Of a DNA stretch of 64,000 nucleotides, positions 35,193-43,931 are shown in pieces. Within the stretch, counting starts at the first letter, position 1; each line of letters opens with the position of its first letter. The notes below the pieces were generated by a model. That model searched no databases. It saw only the letters and a program-made list of their open reading frames with translations, and was not told the DNA's origin. Source of the DNA: Pseudoramibacter alactolyticus ATCC 23263 (GTDB lineage Bacteria > Bacillota > Clostridia > Eubacteriales > Eubacteriaceae); NCBI RefSeq assembly GCF_000185505.1, contig NZ_GL622359.1:113751-177750 (forward strand), in the 5' to 3' direction. A program made the translations under genes and the position numbers.

Positions 35193-36935
35193 ATGAATCG
35201 GTATGACAGCCCGCAGCAGAGAAGAGCCCTGAACATCATATGGAGTGCGGCGGGACAATATGATCTGGATCCGCCGTTTATGGCGCTGGGTGAAGACGAT
35301 GCGGTGGATTTTTATCTTAATATCGTGATCGGATTATCGCTGAAATGGTTGGATCCTGAAGAGATGGCATTGTTTTTTGCCTCTTATCAGCATGCTGCGA
35401 AGGCGGCGGCCTACGATACGCTGGTGTGGCTGACGTTAGAAAACTGGCTCTATTATCAGGAGCGGACGCAGCGCCCTGTGCTCGCGTCGCTGCGAAAAGA
35501 GCACGCGCTGGGTTTTATGCAGGCGCGGGATGAGCGCCGAATGGCATATCGCGAACAGAATAATACGAAGGGCTTTGAACAGGTGGCTTATCGATGGGCG
35601 TCGGTGCTCGCTATCAAACCGCCGCGGCTTTCGCCGAAAGCCGGGAAATTGGCGGCCATGCTGGCATATCGGCAAAAAGATGCGTCGACGCAGGCGGTTA
35701 TCAGCCATTTGAAGGACGTTTTGATGGCGGGGTTTCATTTTTCGGATTTTAATCTGGAGATACAGCGGGGGCGCGACGTGTCGGGGCCGCTGAAAGATTT
35801 TCTCGACAGGGTGCTGCATCGGGAAAGTCACCATCAAGATTCGCTTTTGACAAGAAACGATTTGTTTTTTTCGGATGCGGACAAAGCCGGAGGCAGGCGC
35901 TTCGGGGACCGGCACGAATCGGAGCGGAATGCGGGCGATGCGGCGTATATCCAGGCGTGCTTCGGGCCGTGCATTTATTCCAAGGGCGCGATGAAAATTC
36001 TGGAAAATGATTTGTGCACGGAAGATCACGCCTATTGTCGGCTGTGGATTGCGAAGGTGAAATCGCCGCCGGCGCATTTGAAGCTGAAGGAAGCTACTTT
36101 GGTGAATCAGCAGATGCGCCGGCAGGCAGCGGCGAACCATGCTTACTATCAAAGGTTTCGCCTGGCGATGGCGGCAGCAACACGAAAACTGACGGCGGCG
36201 CTCAAAACCATTCTGGCGAGTTATATGGCGCCGCTTCCGGCCGTGTCCCGCGCGGGCCGGCTGGATGCTCGAAAGGCGTATCGGCTGGAGCTGCTCGGGG
36301 ACACGACGGTGTTTACCCGGCCGGGCGACGAGGTCGAGAATGCCCTGGCAGTGACCATCCTCTTGGATGCGTCGGCATCCCGGATGCCATATCAGGAACA
36401 GATCGCCGCTCAAAGCTATGTTCTGGTTAAAAGTTTGACGAATGTGCAGATTCGAACGAGAATCATGGCCTTTCATTCGCTGCGGGGCTACACGGTGCTG
36501 CAGATGCTCAAGGATTATGGCGACCGGGACCTCAACGGCATCTTTCATTACACAGCCGCCGGGTGGAATCGCGATGGTTTGGCATTGCTTGCCGCCGGCC
36601 GGCTGATAACCGGGGAAGATGACGGAACAAAACAGATTCTTCTGGTGATGACGGATGCCAATCCGGATGACAGCACCAAGATGCCTCCGGAGACGGGAAG
36701 CATTTTTGACCGCGGCTACGGCGGTTTGGAAGGCATTAAAAGCACCAAAAGCGCGGTGAAACAATTAAAAGCCAGAGGGATTCATGTGGGCGCTGTGTAC
36801 ACCGGGCCCAATATGTATGTGGAAAATGTCCGGGATATTTACAGCGCCGACTATGTTCGCGTCCAAAAGATATCGCAGCTGGCGGACGGGATCAGTTCCC
36901 TGCTTCAGGCGATTCTGAGAACGATGCGCGATTAG
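35193..36935 (+). CDS. VWA-domain protein, partner of the AAA+ ATPase
   Basis: 580 residues. The C-terminal third (about 385-565) is a von Willebrand A domain with a complete MIDAS start DASAS (Asp392) and later TDANPDD; the N-terminal 380 residues are helical and unassigned. Architecture and order match NorD/CobT/ViaA-type partners of MoxR-class ATPases. The target enzyme is not encoded here. The preceding gene supplies a possible membrane tether. Confidence 0.8.
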   Translation: MNRYDSPQQRRALNIIWSAAGQYDLDPPFMALGEDDAVDFYLNIVIGLSLKWLDPEEMALFFASYQHAAKAAAYDTLVWLTLENWLYYQERTQRPVLASLRKEHALGFMQARDERRMAYREQNNTKGFEQVAYRWASVLAIKPPRLSPKAGKLAAMLAYRQKDASTQAVISHLKDVLMAGFHFSDFNLEIQRGRDVSGPLKDFLDRVLHRESHHQDSLLTRNDLFFSDADKAGGRRFGDRHESERNAGDAAYIQACFGPCIYSKGAMKILENDLCTEDHAYCRLWIAKVKSPPAHLKLKEATLVNQQMRRQAAANHAYYQRFRLAMAAATRKLTAALKTILASYMAPLPAVSRAGRLDARKAYRLELLGDTTVFTRPGDEVENALAVTILLDASASRMPYQEQIAAQSYVLVKSLTNVQIRTRIMAFHSLRGYTVLQMLKDYGDRDLNGIFHYTAAGWNRDGLALLAAGRLITGEDDGTKQILLVMTDANPDDSTKMPPETGSIFDRGYGGLEGIKSTKSAVKQLKARGIHVGAVYTGPNMYVENVRDIYSADYVRVQKISQLADGISSLLQAILRTMRD

Positions 36936-36948
36936 GAGGTGACGCGCG

Positions 36949-37284
36949 ATGTTTTTCCGGCAAAAGATGACGATGATTTATCAGAAGAAGGACCGGGATA
37001 CCTGGCGTCAAATCAGGAAGGCCTTAAAGCAGGAAGGAATTCGTTCGGTGCGGGCCGGCCATTATTATGCAGATCCGGTGGGCATTAACGGGATTGGCGG
37101 TATGGTCGATCCGAGAGATTTCGGCGTTGGGCATCCAATCGACAGGGATGTTTATTTTATCGAGGTGCGCGTTTGCGATGCGGAAGCGGCCCGAAGGGCG
37201 ATTTTGAAACATGGCCTCGTCGCGGCTGTCGATTCCGATGTCACTAGAGACGCGCCTGCGCGCAATCGTCGGCCGTCGGAATAA
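36949..37284 (+). CDS. Small protein of unknown function
   Basis: 111 residues, fourth gene of the cluster, behind TAGGAGGTGA that overlaps the VWA stop. The region VYFIEVRVCDAEAARRAILKHGL resembles the DUF2007-like fold in which small proteins read tandem substrates, but this is weak. No membrane segment. Confidence 0.5.
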   Translation: MFFRQKMTMIYQKKDRDTWRQIRKALKQEGIRSVRAGHYYADPVGINGIGGMVDPRDFGVGHPIDRDVYFIEVRVCDAEAARRAILKHGLVAAVDSDVTRDAPARNRRPSE

Positions 37285-37380
37285 AAAACAGGTGGAATGT
37301 AACGATAACGTTCATTTCGAAAAGGACGGCGATCGAGGGATCTGACTTTGATTTGTCAGCATGCTGCTAAAAGCGGGGAC

Positions 37381-37510
37381 GGTTTTATTGTAGCCGAAAT
37401 GCCGGCAAGTGCAAGGGCAATGTCGGGAAGGCTGCTGTTCCGGAAAAATTTAATGGCCGCGCCGGTTTTTTGAGGTTCGCGGCGGACGCGGATTGTGCTA
37501 CAATAAAACC
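37381..37510. repeat. 130-bp segment bounded by 14-bp perfect inverted repeats
   Basis: GGTTTTATTGTAGC (37381-37394) and GCTACAATAAAACC (37497-37510) flank 102 bases without a gene. Each repeat contains a -10 box TACAAT pointing outward. Rightward it has an extended -10 (TGCTACAAT) before the dehydrogenase gene. Leftward, TTGCAC lies 16 bases from its -10. It could be an invertible promoter, a miniature element or a back-to-back promoter pair. Confidence 0.65.
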
Positions 37511-37543
37511 AAACCAAAATTTTGATGAGAACGGGAGGCAATC

Positions 37544-38494
37544 ATGAAAATTGTTTTGTTGGAACCTTTGGGCATCGGCCAGGAAAAGCTTGACGCGCTG
37601 GGCAAGACCCTGACGGATCAGGGGCACGCCTTTACGGCCTACGATACGCTGGCGGCGGACGCGGCCGAGCAGACCGCGCGCATCGGCGACGCCGACGTGG
37701 TGATGATCGCCAATCATCCCCTGCCGGGAGCGGTGATCGACGCGGCGCCGAATCTGAAGATGATTTCCGTGGCCTTTGTGGGCATCGATCACGTGGATGT
37801 GGCCGCCTGCAAGCGCCGGGGCATTGTGATCGCGAATACCGGCGGTTATTGTGACGACGCTGTGGCAGAGCTGGCCATCGGCCTGACCCTGGCCTGTCTG
37901 CGAAATATCACCTGCTGTGATGCGGCGGTGCAGGCCGGTGCGGGTAAGGGCGACCTCGCCGGGTTTGAGCTGGCGGGTAGGACCGTCGGCATCGTGGGGA
38001 CCGGGGCCATCGGCTTGCGCACGGCGGCCATCTTCAAGGCTTTTGGCTGCCGCCTCATCGGATACAGCCGCAGCGAAAAGCCTCAGGCAAAGGCCCTCGG
38101 CTTGGTTTACAAGCCGTTGATGGCAGTGATGGCCGAGGCGGATATCGTCTCAGTGCATACCCCGCTCACGCCGGATACCCGCAGCCTGATTGACGCGGAT
38201 GCCATCAACGCGATGAAGCCCGGAGCGATCCTGATCAACACCGCCCGGGGGCCGGTGGTGGATACCGATGCCCTGGCGGCGGCCCTGCGGGCCGGGCGTA
38301 TCCAGGCGGGCATCGACGTGTACGAGGCGGATCCGCCGCTGCCGGCCGGCCATCCGCTGCTGGGGGCGCCCAATCTGGTGTGCACCCCCCATGTGGGCTT
38401 TGACACGAAGGAATCCATCGACCGCCGGGCCGATATGGTGTTCGAAAATGTCACAGCCTGGATGGCGGGGCATCCGGTGCGCCAGATGCTCTAA
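37544..38494 (+). CDS. D-isomer-specific 2-hydroxyacid dehydrogenase family protein
   Basis: 316 residues. NAD-binding motif GIVGTGAIGLRTA, the family signature VSVHTPLTPDTRSLID, NTARGPVVDTDAL and catalytic residues expected in ARGPVVD (Arg), EADPPLP (Glu) and TPHVGF (His). Likely reduces or oxidises a 2-hydroxyacid (glycerate, lactate or phosphoglycerate type); the substrate cannot be told. GGGAGG precedes the ATG. Confidence 0.9.
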   Translation: MKIVLLEPLGIGQEKLDALGKTLTDQGHAFTAYDTLAADAAEQTARIGDADVVMIANHPLPGAVIDAAPNLKMISVAFVGIDHVDVAACKRRGIVIANTGGYCDDAVAELAIGLTLACLRNITCCDAAVQAGAGKGDLAGFELAGRTVGIVGTGAIGLRTAAIFKAFGCRLIGYSRSEKPQAKALGLVYKPLMAVMAEADIVSVHTPLTPDTRSLIDADAINAMKPGAILINTARGPVVDTDALAAALRAGRIQAGIDVYEADPPLPAGHPLLGAPNLVCTPHVGFDTKESIDRRADMVFENVTAWMAGHPVRQML

Positions 38495-38552
38495 AATAAA
38501 ACGCGGCAAAAAACGCGATCGTCCGATAGCAGGCGGTTGCGTTTTATTTTTT
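38493..38552. terminator. Intrinsic terminator
   Basis: AAAATAAAACGC and GCGTTTTATTTT form a 12-bp stem around a 34-base loop. A/T runs lie on both sides. Confidence 0.7.
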
Positions 38553-38986
38553 GTCTGAAACCCCGCTGCAGAAGGGATTTCCCGGGCAATACCGGCATTT
38601 GGGGCGGCGATGTTTCAAAAGAGCGGGATGCCGGGGCGCGGCGGGATACGGATCAAAGTGAAAAAGATGCGAAAGAGGCACGGCGTCGGCGCGCGCGATG
38701 GTGGCCAGTCTGCGCGCCGCGGGAGCGCCGCCGATTCGGGCGGCGGGTTTCCCCATGGCGGTCAGATTGGCCACCTTTCATTATTGTTATAGTTAAAGCT
38801 TTAATAACTAACCCTCAAACCCTTTGAATACAAGGATATTTGCAAGAGTACAAGTTGAAGTTACTACCAATTTACTACTTTTGAGGAAAGAACCTTGATG
38901 TGCTGTAAAAACTCTTGCAGATAGAAACATTTTACTACAAATAGCAAAAAGCACATTGTGGGAATCAAAGCTAAATAGAGAATCGT

Positions 38987-39037
38987 AAAAGCGGTAATCT
39001 TTCGCTTCTGTCAAAGGAAGCATAAGATGCCGCTTTT
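38987..39037 (+). promoter_or_regulatory. Structured leader/terminator RNA
   Basis: AAAAGCGG pairs with CCGCTTTT (39030-39037), enclosing an inner GCTTC/GAAGC hairpin. A T run follows. It lies 150 bases before the RepA-like gene and may be part of a copy-control or attenuation leader. Confidence 0.45.
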
Positions 39038-39094
39038 TTCATGCCCATGTTACGAAGTAGAGGCAAATACAGGCTTGAAATACAAGACTTTTAG

Positions 39095-39148
39095 AGGGCG
39101 GTTTTGACAAAGTAAGGGTAATATACCTTTTTCCTCAAAAATCGCCCT
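39095..39148 (+). promoter_or_regulatory. Nested hairpin before the RepA-like gene
   Basis: AGGGCG/CGCCCT and TTTTGA/TCAAAA form an outer stem around AAGGGTA-ATA-TACCTTT. It ends 40 bases before the start codon. Confidence 0.5.
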
Positions 39149-39187
39149 TTAACTGCGTAACAAATAAAAAATGAAAGGAGTATCAGC

Positions 39188-40120
39188 ATGGCAGTTTTCA
39201 GAGTAGAAAAAAACAAAGGCTATACCGTCATGAGCAATCACCACCTGCGAAACAAAGAACTGACCCTAAAGGCAAAGGGATTGCTCTCACAGATGCTTTC
39301 ACTTCCGGAAAACTGGGACTATACCCTTGCCGGACTTTCCCATATCAACAAAGAAAGTATCGATGCTATTCGTACCGCCGTCTGGGAGCTTGAAAAGGCG
39401 GGATATATCAAAAGGTCGCAAGGCAGAGATGAGAAAGGAAAAATGACAGCCATTACCTACACCATTTATGAACAGCCGCAAAATCCGGTATTGGAAAATC
39501 CAATGCAATTAAATAAAGATATACAAAATACGGATCCATCAAAAAAAGAAGAAATAAATAAAGATGGATTAAATACCGATTCCATTCCTATCCTTTCCCC
39601 TAACCCCTCTCCTTTGAGTGAGCAGCCACTACCGGAAAAGAACGGAAAGGAAGAAAAAGACGCATACAAAATCTATGAGGAAATCATCAAGGACAATATC
39701 GAGTATGAGCACCTCATAAGTGCAAAGCGTCTTGACCGTGATCGCATCGATGAAATTCTTGACCTCATTCTTGAAACCGTATGTAGCAAAAGAAAAAGAA
39801 TCTTAATTGCCGGCGATGAATACCCCGCAGAGCTTGTAAAGGCAAAATTCATGAAGCTTAACAGCGATCATATTGAATTTGTCCTTTGCTCTCCTTGCAA
39901 TCTGATTGATATTGACCCCAATTTTTTGAAGCTCTGCCGTCATTTTCTTTATATCGCTGTGATCGACCTGAATGATATATCCGTCTATCGCCATTTTCCG
40001 AAGGTACGCTTCCATATTTCTTGTAGGCACCTGTTTCATTTTTTCTTCAATCAAGCTGCGTTCTTCTTCCGTCACACGAAATTTAATCTGCACATTTCTT
40101 TTTCTGTTATTCATAGGTGA
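39188..40120 (+). pseudogene. Replication-initiator-like protein (RepA N-terminal type), C-terminus replaced by rearrangement
   Basis: 310-residue reading frame. Residues 1 to about 235 are like replication initiator A / DUF6017 proteins of mobile elements: a winged helix (FRVEKNKGYTVMSNHHLRN, LTLKAKGLLSQMLSLP, SIDAIRTAVWELEKAGYIKR) and a linker up to MKLNSDHIEFVL. Beyond about base 39,890 the frame runs antisense through an inverted mobC fragment and codes nonsense (for example CRHLFHFFFNQAAFFFRH). The real C-terminus was lost by a deletion or inversion at that junction. GGAG precedes the ATG. Confidence 0.7.
39803..40114 (-). pseudogene. mobC: mobC relaxosome-protein fragment, inverted
   Basis: 103-residue frame on the opposite strand. 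The start is like MobC-family plasmid mobilization proteins: MNNRKRNVQIKFRVTEEE (ribbon-helix-helix), then AYLRKMAIDGYII and GVNINQIARR. After about residue 75 similarity ends at the same junction where the RepA-like gene breaks, so it lacks its C-terminus. A full MobC would help a relaxase nick oriT; no relaxase gene is left. Confidence 0.7.
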
Positions 40121-40344
40121 ATTTCCTTTCCATTTTCATAGAGGGTTTGGGACACTTCCCAAGGGTCTGCCCCAACAGGCTTTAGCCTGCAAGGGTACAA
40201 GCAAAATCTCTAACGCTGGAACTGCGAAAAATAGAGATTTTTTACGGAAAGGGTACCCCTTTCCTATGCTTGCTATTCTTCTTATTCCTTAATCTCTATA
40301 ACAACGGAATTTCACTTTTTGCCAAAGAATACAATAAAAATGTA

Positions 40345-40388
40345 TTGATTTCAAATATAACAAGTGCTATAATATAACTAAGTTATAT
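40345..40388 (+). promoter_or_regulatory. tetR promoter with palindromic operator
   Basis: TTGATT (40345-40350), 17-base spacer, TATAAT (40368-40373), with the 17-bp palindrome ATATAACT-A-AGTTATAT (40372-40388) directly over the transcription start. An identical core recurs at 41071, so this is probably the TetR operator and the gene is autoregulated. Confidence 0.7.
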
Positions 40389-40410
40389 TTGAAGAAAGGA
40401 GGATGTAAAA

Positions 40411-41049
40411 GTGGCTAATGGTGATTATGAAAAAACACATAAGAAGATATTGGATTGCGGCAAGAAAATTTTCAAAGAACAAGGCTTTGAAAAAGCTAAT
40501 TTAAGAGCAATATGCAAATCTGCGGGTGTTACCACCGGTGCTTTTTATGGTCATTTTGAAGATAAGGAAGCTCTTTTCTCTGAATTAGTAGAGCCAATCG
40601 TGAGTCAGATACAAAGCTCTTATGCTATGTATGAAGATAAGAGTTTTGATGTTTATAAAAGAGAAAATCATATAAAGAAAGAAACTATTTCCAAGATTTT
40701 GGAATCAAAAGCACAAGGTGCTATTGAAATGGTTCTATATTTCTTTGAGCATAAAGATGTATTTGAATTACTGGTATTTGGTTCTTATGGCACAAAATTT
40801 AACAACTTTTTGGATGAGATTATTGAGAAGGAAGATAAAAATCATTTTGAAATTTTGAGCATGATATATGGAAGAGATCATGTCAATGATGTAATAACTA
40901 ATAGAGGAATTCACCTAATCAACCATGCATATTTCTATGCCTTATCGGAAGTAGCAGTTCATTCTAAAAGTAAAGAAGAGGTGAAATTGAATGCAACTTT
41001 GATTTCAGAGTTCTTTAATGAGGGATGGAAAAAGATACGAGGAATATAA
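40411..41049 (+). CDS. TetR-family transcriptional regulator
   Basis: 212 residues. N-terminal helix-turn-helix (ILDCGKKIFKEQGFEKANLRAICKSAGVTTGAFYGHFEDKEALF, written here as the usual TetR pattern: GxEKANLRxI, then TTGAFYGHF) and an all-helical ligand domain. GTG start behind AAGGAGG. Both its own promoter and the downstream transporter operon carry the ATAACTAAGTTAT palindrome, so it likely represses both. The inducer is unknown. Confidence 0.88.
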   Translation: MANGDYEKTHKKILDCGKKIFKEQGFEKANLRAICKSAGVTTGAFYGHFEDKEALFSELVEPIVSQIQSSYAMYEDKSFDVYKRENHIKKETISKILESKAQGAIEMVLYFFEHKDVFELLVFGSYGTKFNNFLDEIIEKEDKNHFEILSMIYGRDHVNDVITNRGIHLINHAYFYALSEVAVHSKSKEEVKLNATLISEFFNEGWKKIRGI

Positions 41050-41070
41050 ACAAATTTTTTTGCCCAAAAC

Positions 41071-41083
41071 ATAACTAAGTTAT
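41071..41083 (+). promoter_or_regulatory. Second TetR operator
   Basis: ATAACT-A-AGTTAT, identical in its 13-bp core to the palindrome before tetR, placed in the gap before the transporter genes. TTGCCC...TATATT could be the promoter it overlaps. Confidence 0.6.
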
Positions 41084-41177
41084 ATTTGGGATTACAGAAG
41101 ACTAAAGACAAAATCGGATATTGTTTCTGCATGAAAACAGAAATATATCATATTGAAAAATCAAGGAGGAAAACATT

Positions 41178-41774
41178 ATGAATTTAAAAGGTATTGTTAA
41201 AATAGCAGTATTTTCTGTTATAGGATTTGTGTTGACAATGGGGTTAGGATTTCTAACAGGTTCTTTCGGAATGGTTCCAAGTTTATACTTGTCGTCCGCA
41301 TTGCCAACAATTATTGTTGCACCAGTCTTTGTGATTATGTGTAAACAGGTCGGACAAAGAGGTACAGCATTTTTATACTTTCTATTGATGGGAGCTTTCT
41401 ATGTCCTTATGGGAATGTGGCCGGTAATTGCTGTTTGTGCTATTGCAGGACTTTTGGCAGAACTTGTAATTGGTAAGAAGGAAAATTATGTGAATAAAAA
41501 TATGAAGATTGGGGCTGCGTTTGGAGCAGGTATGTTCATATATTCCTTACATGCTATGTATTTTATGTTTGTATTTGGTTTAGAAGGACTTACAAAGCAA
41601 TTCCCTAAAATGTTTACAAAGGATTATGCAACATTCCTTTATAATTTTTACACTCCTACAAACATATTGATTTGTCTATTGATTGCGGCTGTCGCATCAG
41701 CCATAGGTGCTTATTTCGGAACATATATTTACAATAAATTTTTTAGTGATAGGAAGAAGAAAAGTGTTTTGTAG
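41178..41774 (+). CDS. MptD/Trep_Strep family membrane protein, putative ECF S component
   Basis: 198 residues with five to six membrane helices. It is like the Trep_Strep/MptD family of substrate-capture subunits for energy-coupling-factor importers. The EcfT and ATPase genes follow immediately, making a self-contained importer. The substrate is unknown. AAGGAGG precedes the ATG. Confidence 0.75.
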   Translation: MNLKGIVKIAVFSVIGFVLTMGLGFLTGSFGMVPSLYLSSALPTIIVAPVFVIMCKQVGQRGTAFLYFLLMGAFYVLMGMWPVIAVCAIAGLLAELVIGKKENYVNKNMKIGAAFGAGMFIYSLHAMYFMFVFGLEGLTKQFPKMFTKDYATFLYNFYTPTNILICLLIAAVASAIGAYFGTYIYNKFFSDRKKKSVL

Positions 41775-42477
41775 AGATGAAAAAAATAATATAAACGAAT
41801 ACCAACTATCAGACAAAATCAACCCGCTTACTATAGTTGGGTTGATTTTACTATTTTCAGTTATTCTAACTGTTGGAGAGCAATCACAATATTTATTTTC
41901 CCTTATTTTTGTCTTAGGACTATTATTCTTATTTTCTATAAGAAAGGCATTTAGAACGATATGTTCATTGCTTATAGTATGGGGGCTTATTTATTTGCTG
42001 AAACCCCACTTAGGAAATGTTTTGGTTGGTTCTATATATACAATGCTACTTATAGTGTTGAAATTTGCTCCACTTTTCATTTTGGGAAGAGTGCTGTCTT
42101 CATATAGTTCTTCGCATCTAATTGCTGCATTTAGAAAAATTGGAATTGATGGTGGAATAGGTATAGGAATCACAGTGTTTTTTCGTTTTATTCCGGAAAT
42201 TTCTATTAGGATGAAGGAAATAAACAATGGCATGAAAATTAGAGGATTTAAAGCAAGTATTTTCAAACCAATTAAAACATTTGAATTATATTTTGTTCCT
42301 CTTATGTATAAGTGCATAGATATAAGCGATACCTTAACTTGTTCAATCATATCAAAAGGTATTGAATATGATGGACAAAAAACAAGTTTTCATGAGGTGA
42401 GATTTACATTTATTGATATCGCAATGATGATCGGAGGAATGATTTTGTTGGGGGCGAGTTTATGGAAAATATTTTAG
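41764..42477 (+). CDS. ecfT: Energy-coupling factor transmembrane protein EcfT (CbiQ family)
   Basis: About 237 residues. Membrane segments in the first half; the conserved cytoplasmic region has the EcfT motif IRGFKASIFKP (Ala-Arg-Gly-type coupling helix; here MKIRGFKA). A GTG at 41764 with GGAAGAAG upstream is the best start; there is no good ATG in frame near it. It overlaps both neighbours, so the set is translationally coupled. Confidence 0.8.
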   Translation: MFCRDEKNNINEYQLSDKINPLTIVGLILLFSVILTVGEQSQYLFSLIFVLGLLFLFSIRKAFRTICSLLIVWGLIYLLKPHLGNVLVGSIYTMLLIVLKFAPLFILGRVLSSYSSSHLIAAFRKIGIDGGIGIGITVFFRFIPEISIRMKEINNGMKIRGFKASIFKPIKTFELYFVPLMYKCIDISDTLTCSIISKGIEYDGQKTSFHEVRFTFIDIAMMIGGMILLGASLWKIF

Positions 42478-43931
42478 AGGCAGAAATCAAATCCTTTCAT
42501 TATGGTGAGGATTTGATTTTGAAAGATTTAAAAATGTCTGTAAAGAAAGGCGAAATTATAGTCTTAACAGGTCTTTCCGGATGCGGAAAAACGACACTTT
42601 TAAGATTACTAAACGGGCTTATTCCGTCATTTTATGACGGTGATTTGGACGGCGAAATTAAGATTTTAGGGAAGGATATAACTACATATAAAAAGGGAGA
42701 GTTAGCTAAATATATTGGCAATGTATTTCAAAATCCTAAAGATCAATTTTTTTGTGATGTAGTTGAAGATGAAATTGCTTTAGTAGGTGAAAATTTAGGC
42801 TTAGACAGGGACACTCTAAAAGAAAAAGTTGAAAAAGCAATGGACTTGTTAGGAATAAACCATATTAGCAAAAAATCCATTTTTAAATTATCAGGGGGAG
42901 AAAGGCAAAAGGTAGCCATAGCTGGAACTCTTATCTATGATACGGATATTATTTTTTTTGATGAGCCATCAAGCAGTCTTGATTACGATAGTATAAAACA
43001 TTTCAGTGAAATACTTATCAGATTGAAGACGATGGGAAAGACAATAATTATAGCGGAACATAGGCTTTATTATTTAAAAGAGATTTTTAGCAGATTGATT
43101 TATATAAAAGACGGTACAATATGTGATGTTTTTCCGAATGGTAGTCTTAGCAATGATAAATGTAAGGAACTTGAGTTAAGAACGCTTAATGAAAGAGAAT
43201 TGATATCAGAAAAAGAACCTATTGCTGCTAAAAGCTGTATCAAAGTAAATAAAGCCTGCATTCATCAAGGTAAAAGAACTTTGATAGAAGAATTAACCTT
43301 TGAGCTTGGAGAAAGCGAAATAATGGGAGTGATTGGTTCTAATGGGATTGGAAAAAGTACCTTGGCAAAAGCATTATGCGGGTTGTCTGAAAAATATTTG
43401 GATGTCAGTTATGGACAGAAACAAAGAGAAAGGCTTAGAAATTCATATTGCGTGTTACAAGATGTAGATGCTCAGATTTTTTTAGACACCGTAGAAAATG
43501 AGTTGATATTTTGTAAAGATAAAAACTCGGAAAGTGATTTAGAAAAAATACGAGAATATCTGAAAGATACAAACCTGTGGCATAAAAAAACTAATCATCC
43601 GCAGAAACTATCTGGTGGACAAAAACAACGACTGGCAATTATTACTTCATTTTTATCCGGTCGTAAGCTGATAATTTTGGATGAACCAACATCAGGTCTT
43701 GATTATAAAAGTATGAAAATTATGTCCGATTTAACGACAGAAAAAGCAAAGGAGATTCCAATTATAATAATTACTCATGACTTAGAGCTGTTATTTAAAA
43801 CCTGTCATTCCGTCTTAATGCTCGGTGATAATGGTTATAAAAAAATATCTGTAAAGGGAAATGAAGCGTTAATCATGGATTTTATGGATAAAAAAGGAAA
43901 TTTATTGAAGGAGGAAAACTATGTTAAATAA
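42462..43931 (+). CDS. Fused double ATPase of the ECF importer
   Basis: 489 residues with two ABC ATPase units in one chain. Unit 1: Walker A GLSGCGKTTLL, signature KLSGGERQKVAI, Walker B IIFFDEPSSSLDYDS. Unit 2: Walker A GSNGIGKSTLA, signature KLSGGQKQRLAI, Walker B LIILDEPTSGLDY. It powers the EcfT/S pair just upstream. Codon use is AT-rich like the rest of the element. Confidence 0.88.
   Translation: MENILEAEIKSFHYGEDLILKDLKMSVKKGEIIVLTGLSGCGKTTLLRLLNGLIPSFYDGDLDGEIKILGKDITTYKKGELAKYIGNVFQNPKDQFFCDVVEDEIALVGENLGLDRDTLKEKVEKAMDLLGINHISKKSIFKLSGGERQKVAIAGTLIYDTDIIFFDEPSSSLDYDSIKHFSEILIRLKTMGKTIIIAEHRLYYLKEIFSRLIYIKDGTICDVFPNGSLSNDKCKELELRTLNERELISEKEPIAAKSCIKVNKACIHQGKRTLIEELTFELGESEIMGVIGSNGIGKSTLAKALCGLSEKYLDVSYGQKQRERLRNSYCVLQDVDAQIFLDTVENELIFCKDKNSESDLEKIREYLKDTNLWHKKTNHPQKLSGGQKQRLAIITSFLSGRKLIILDEPTSGLDYKSMKIMSDLTTEKAKEIPIIIITHDLELLFKTCHSVLMLGDNGYKKISVKGNEALIMDFMDKKGNLLKEENYVK

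Noticed and set aside
38544-38792. Short frames on both strands between the dehydrogenase and the AT-rich element
   Set aside because: Arg/Gly-rich, no ribosome site, mutually overlapping; no evidence of a truncated host gene. This stretch seems empty.
28397-38806. TTAAAGCTTTAA palindrome seen near 28,400 and near 38,800 as possible attachment sites
   Set aside because: The match is only a 12-base palindrome, the two sites do not bracket a coherent element and flanks differ.
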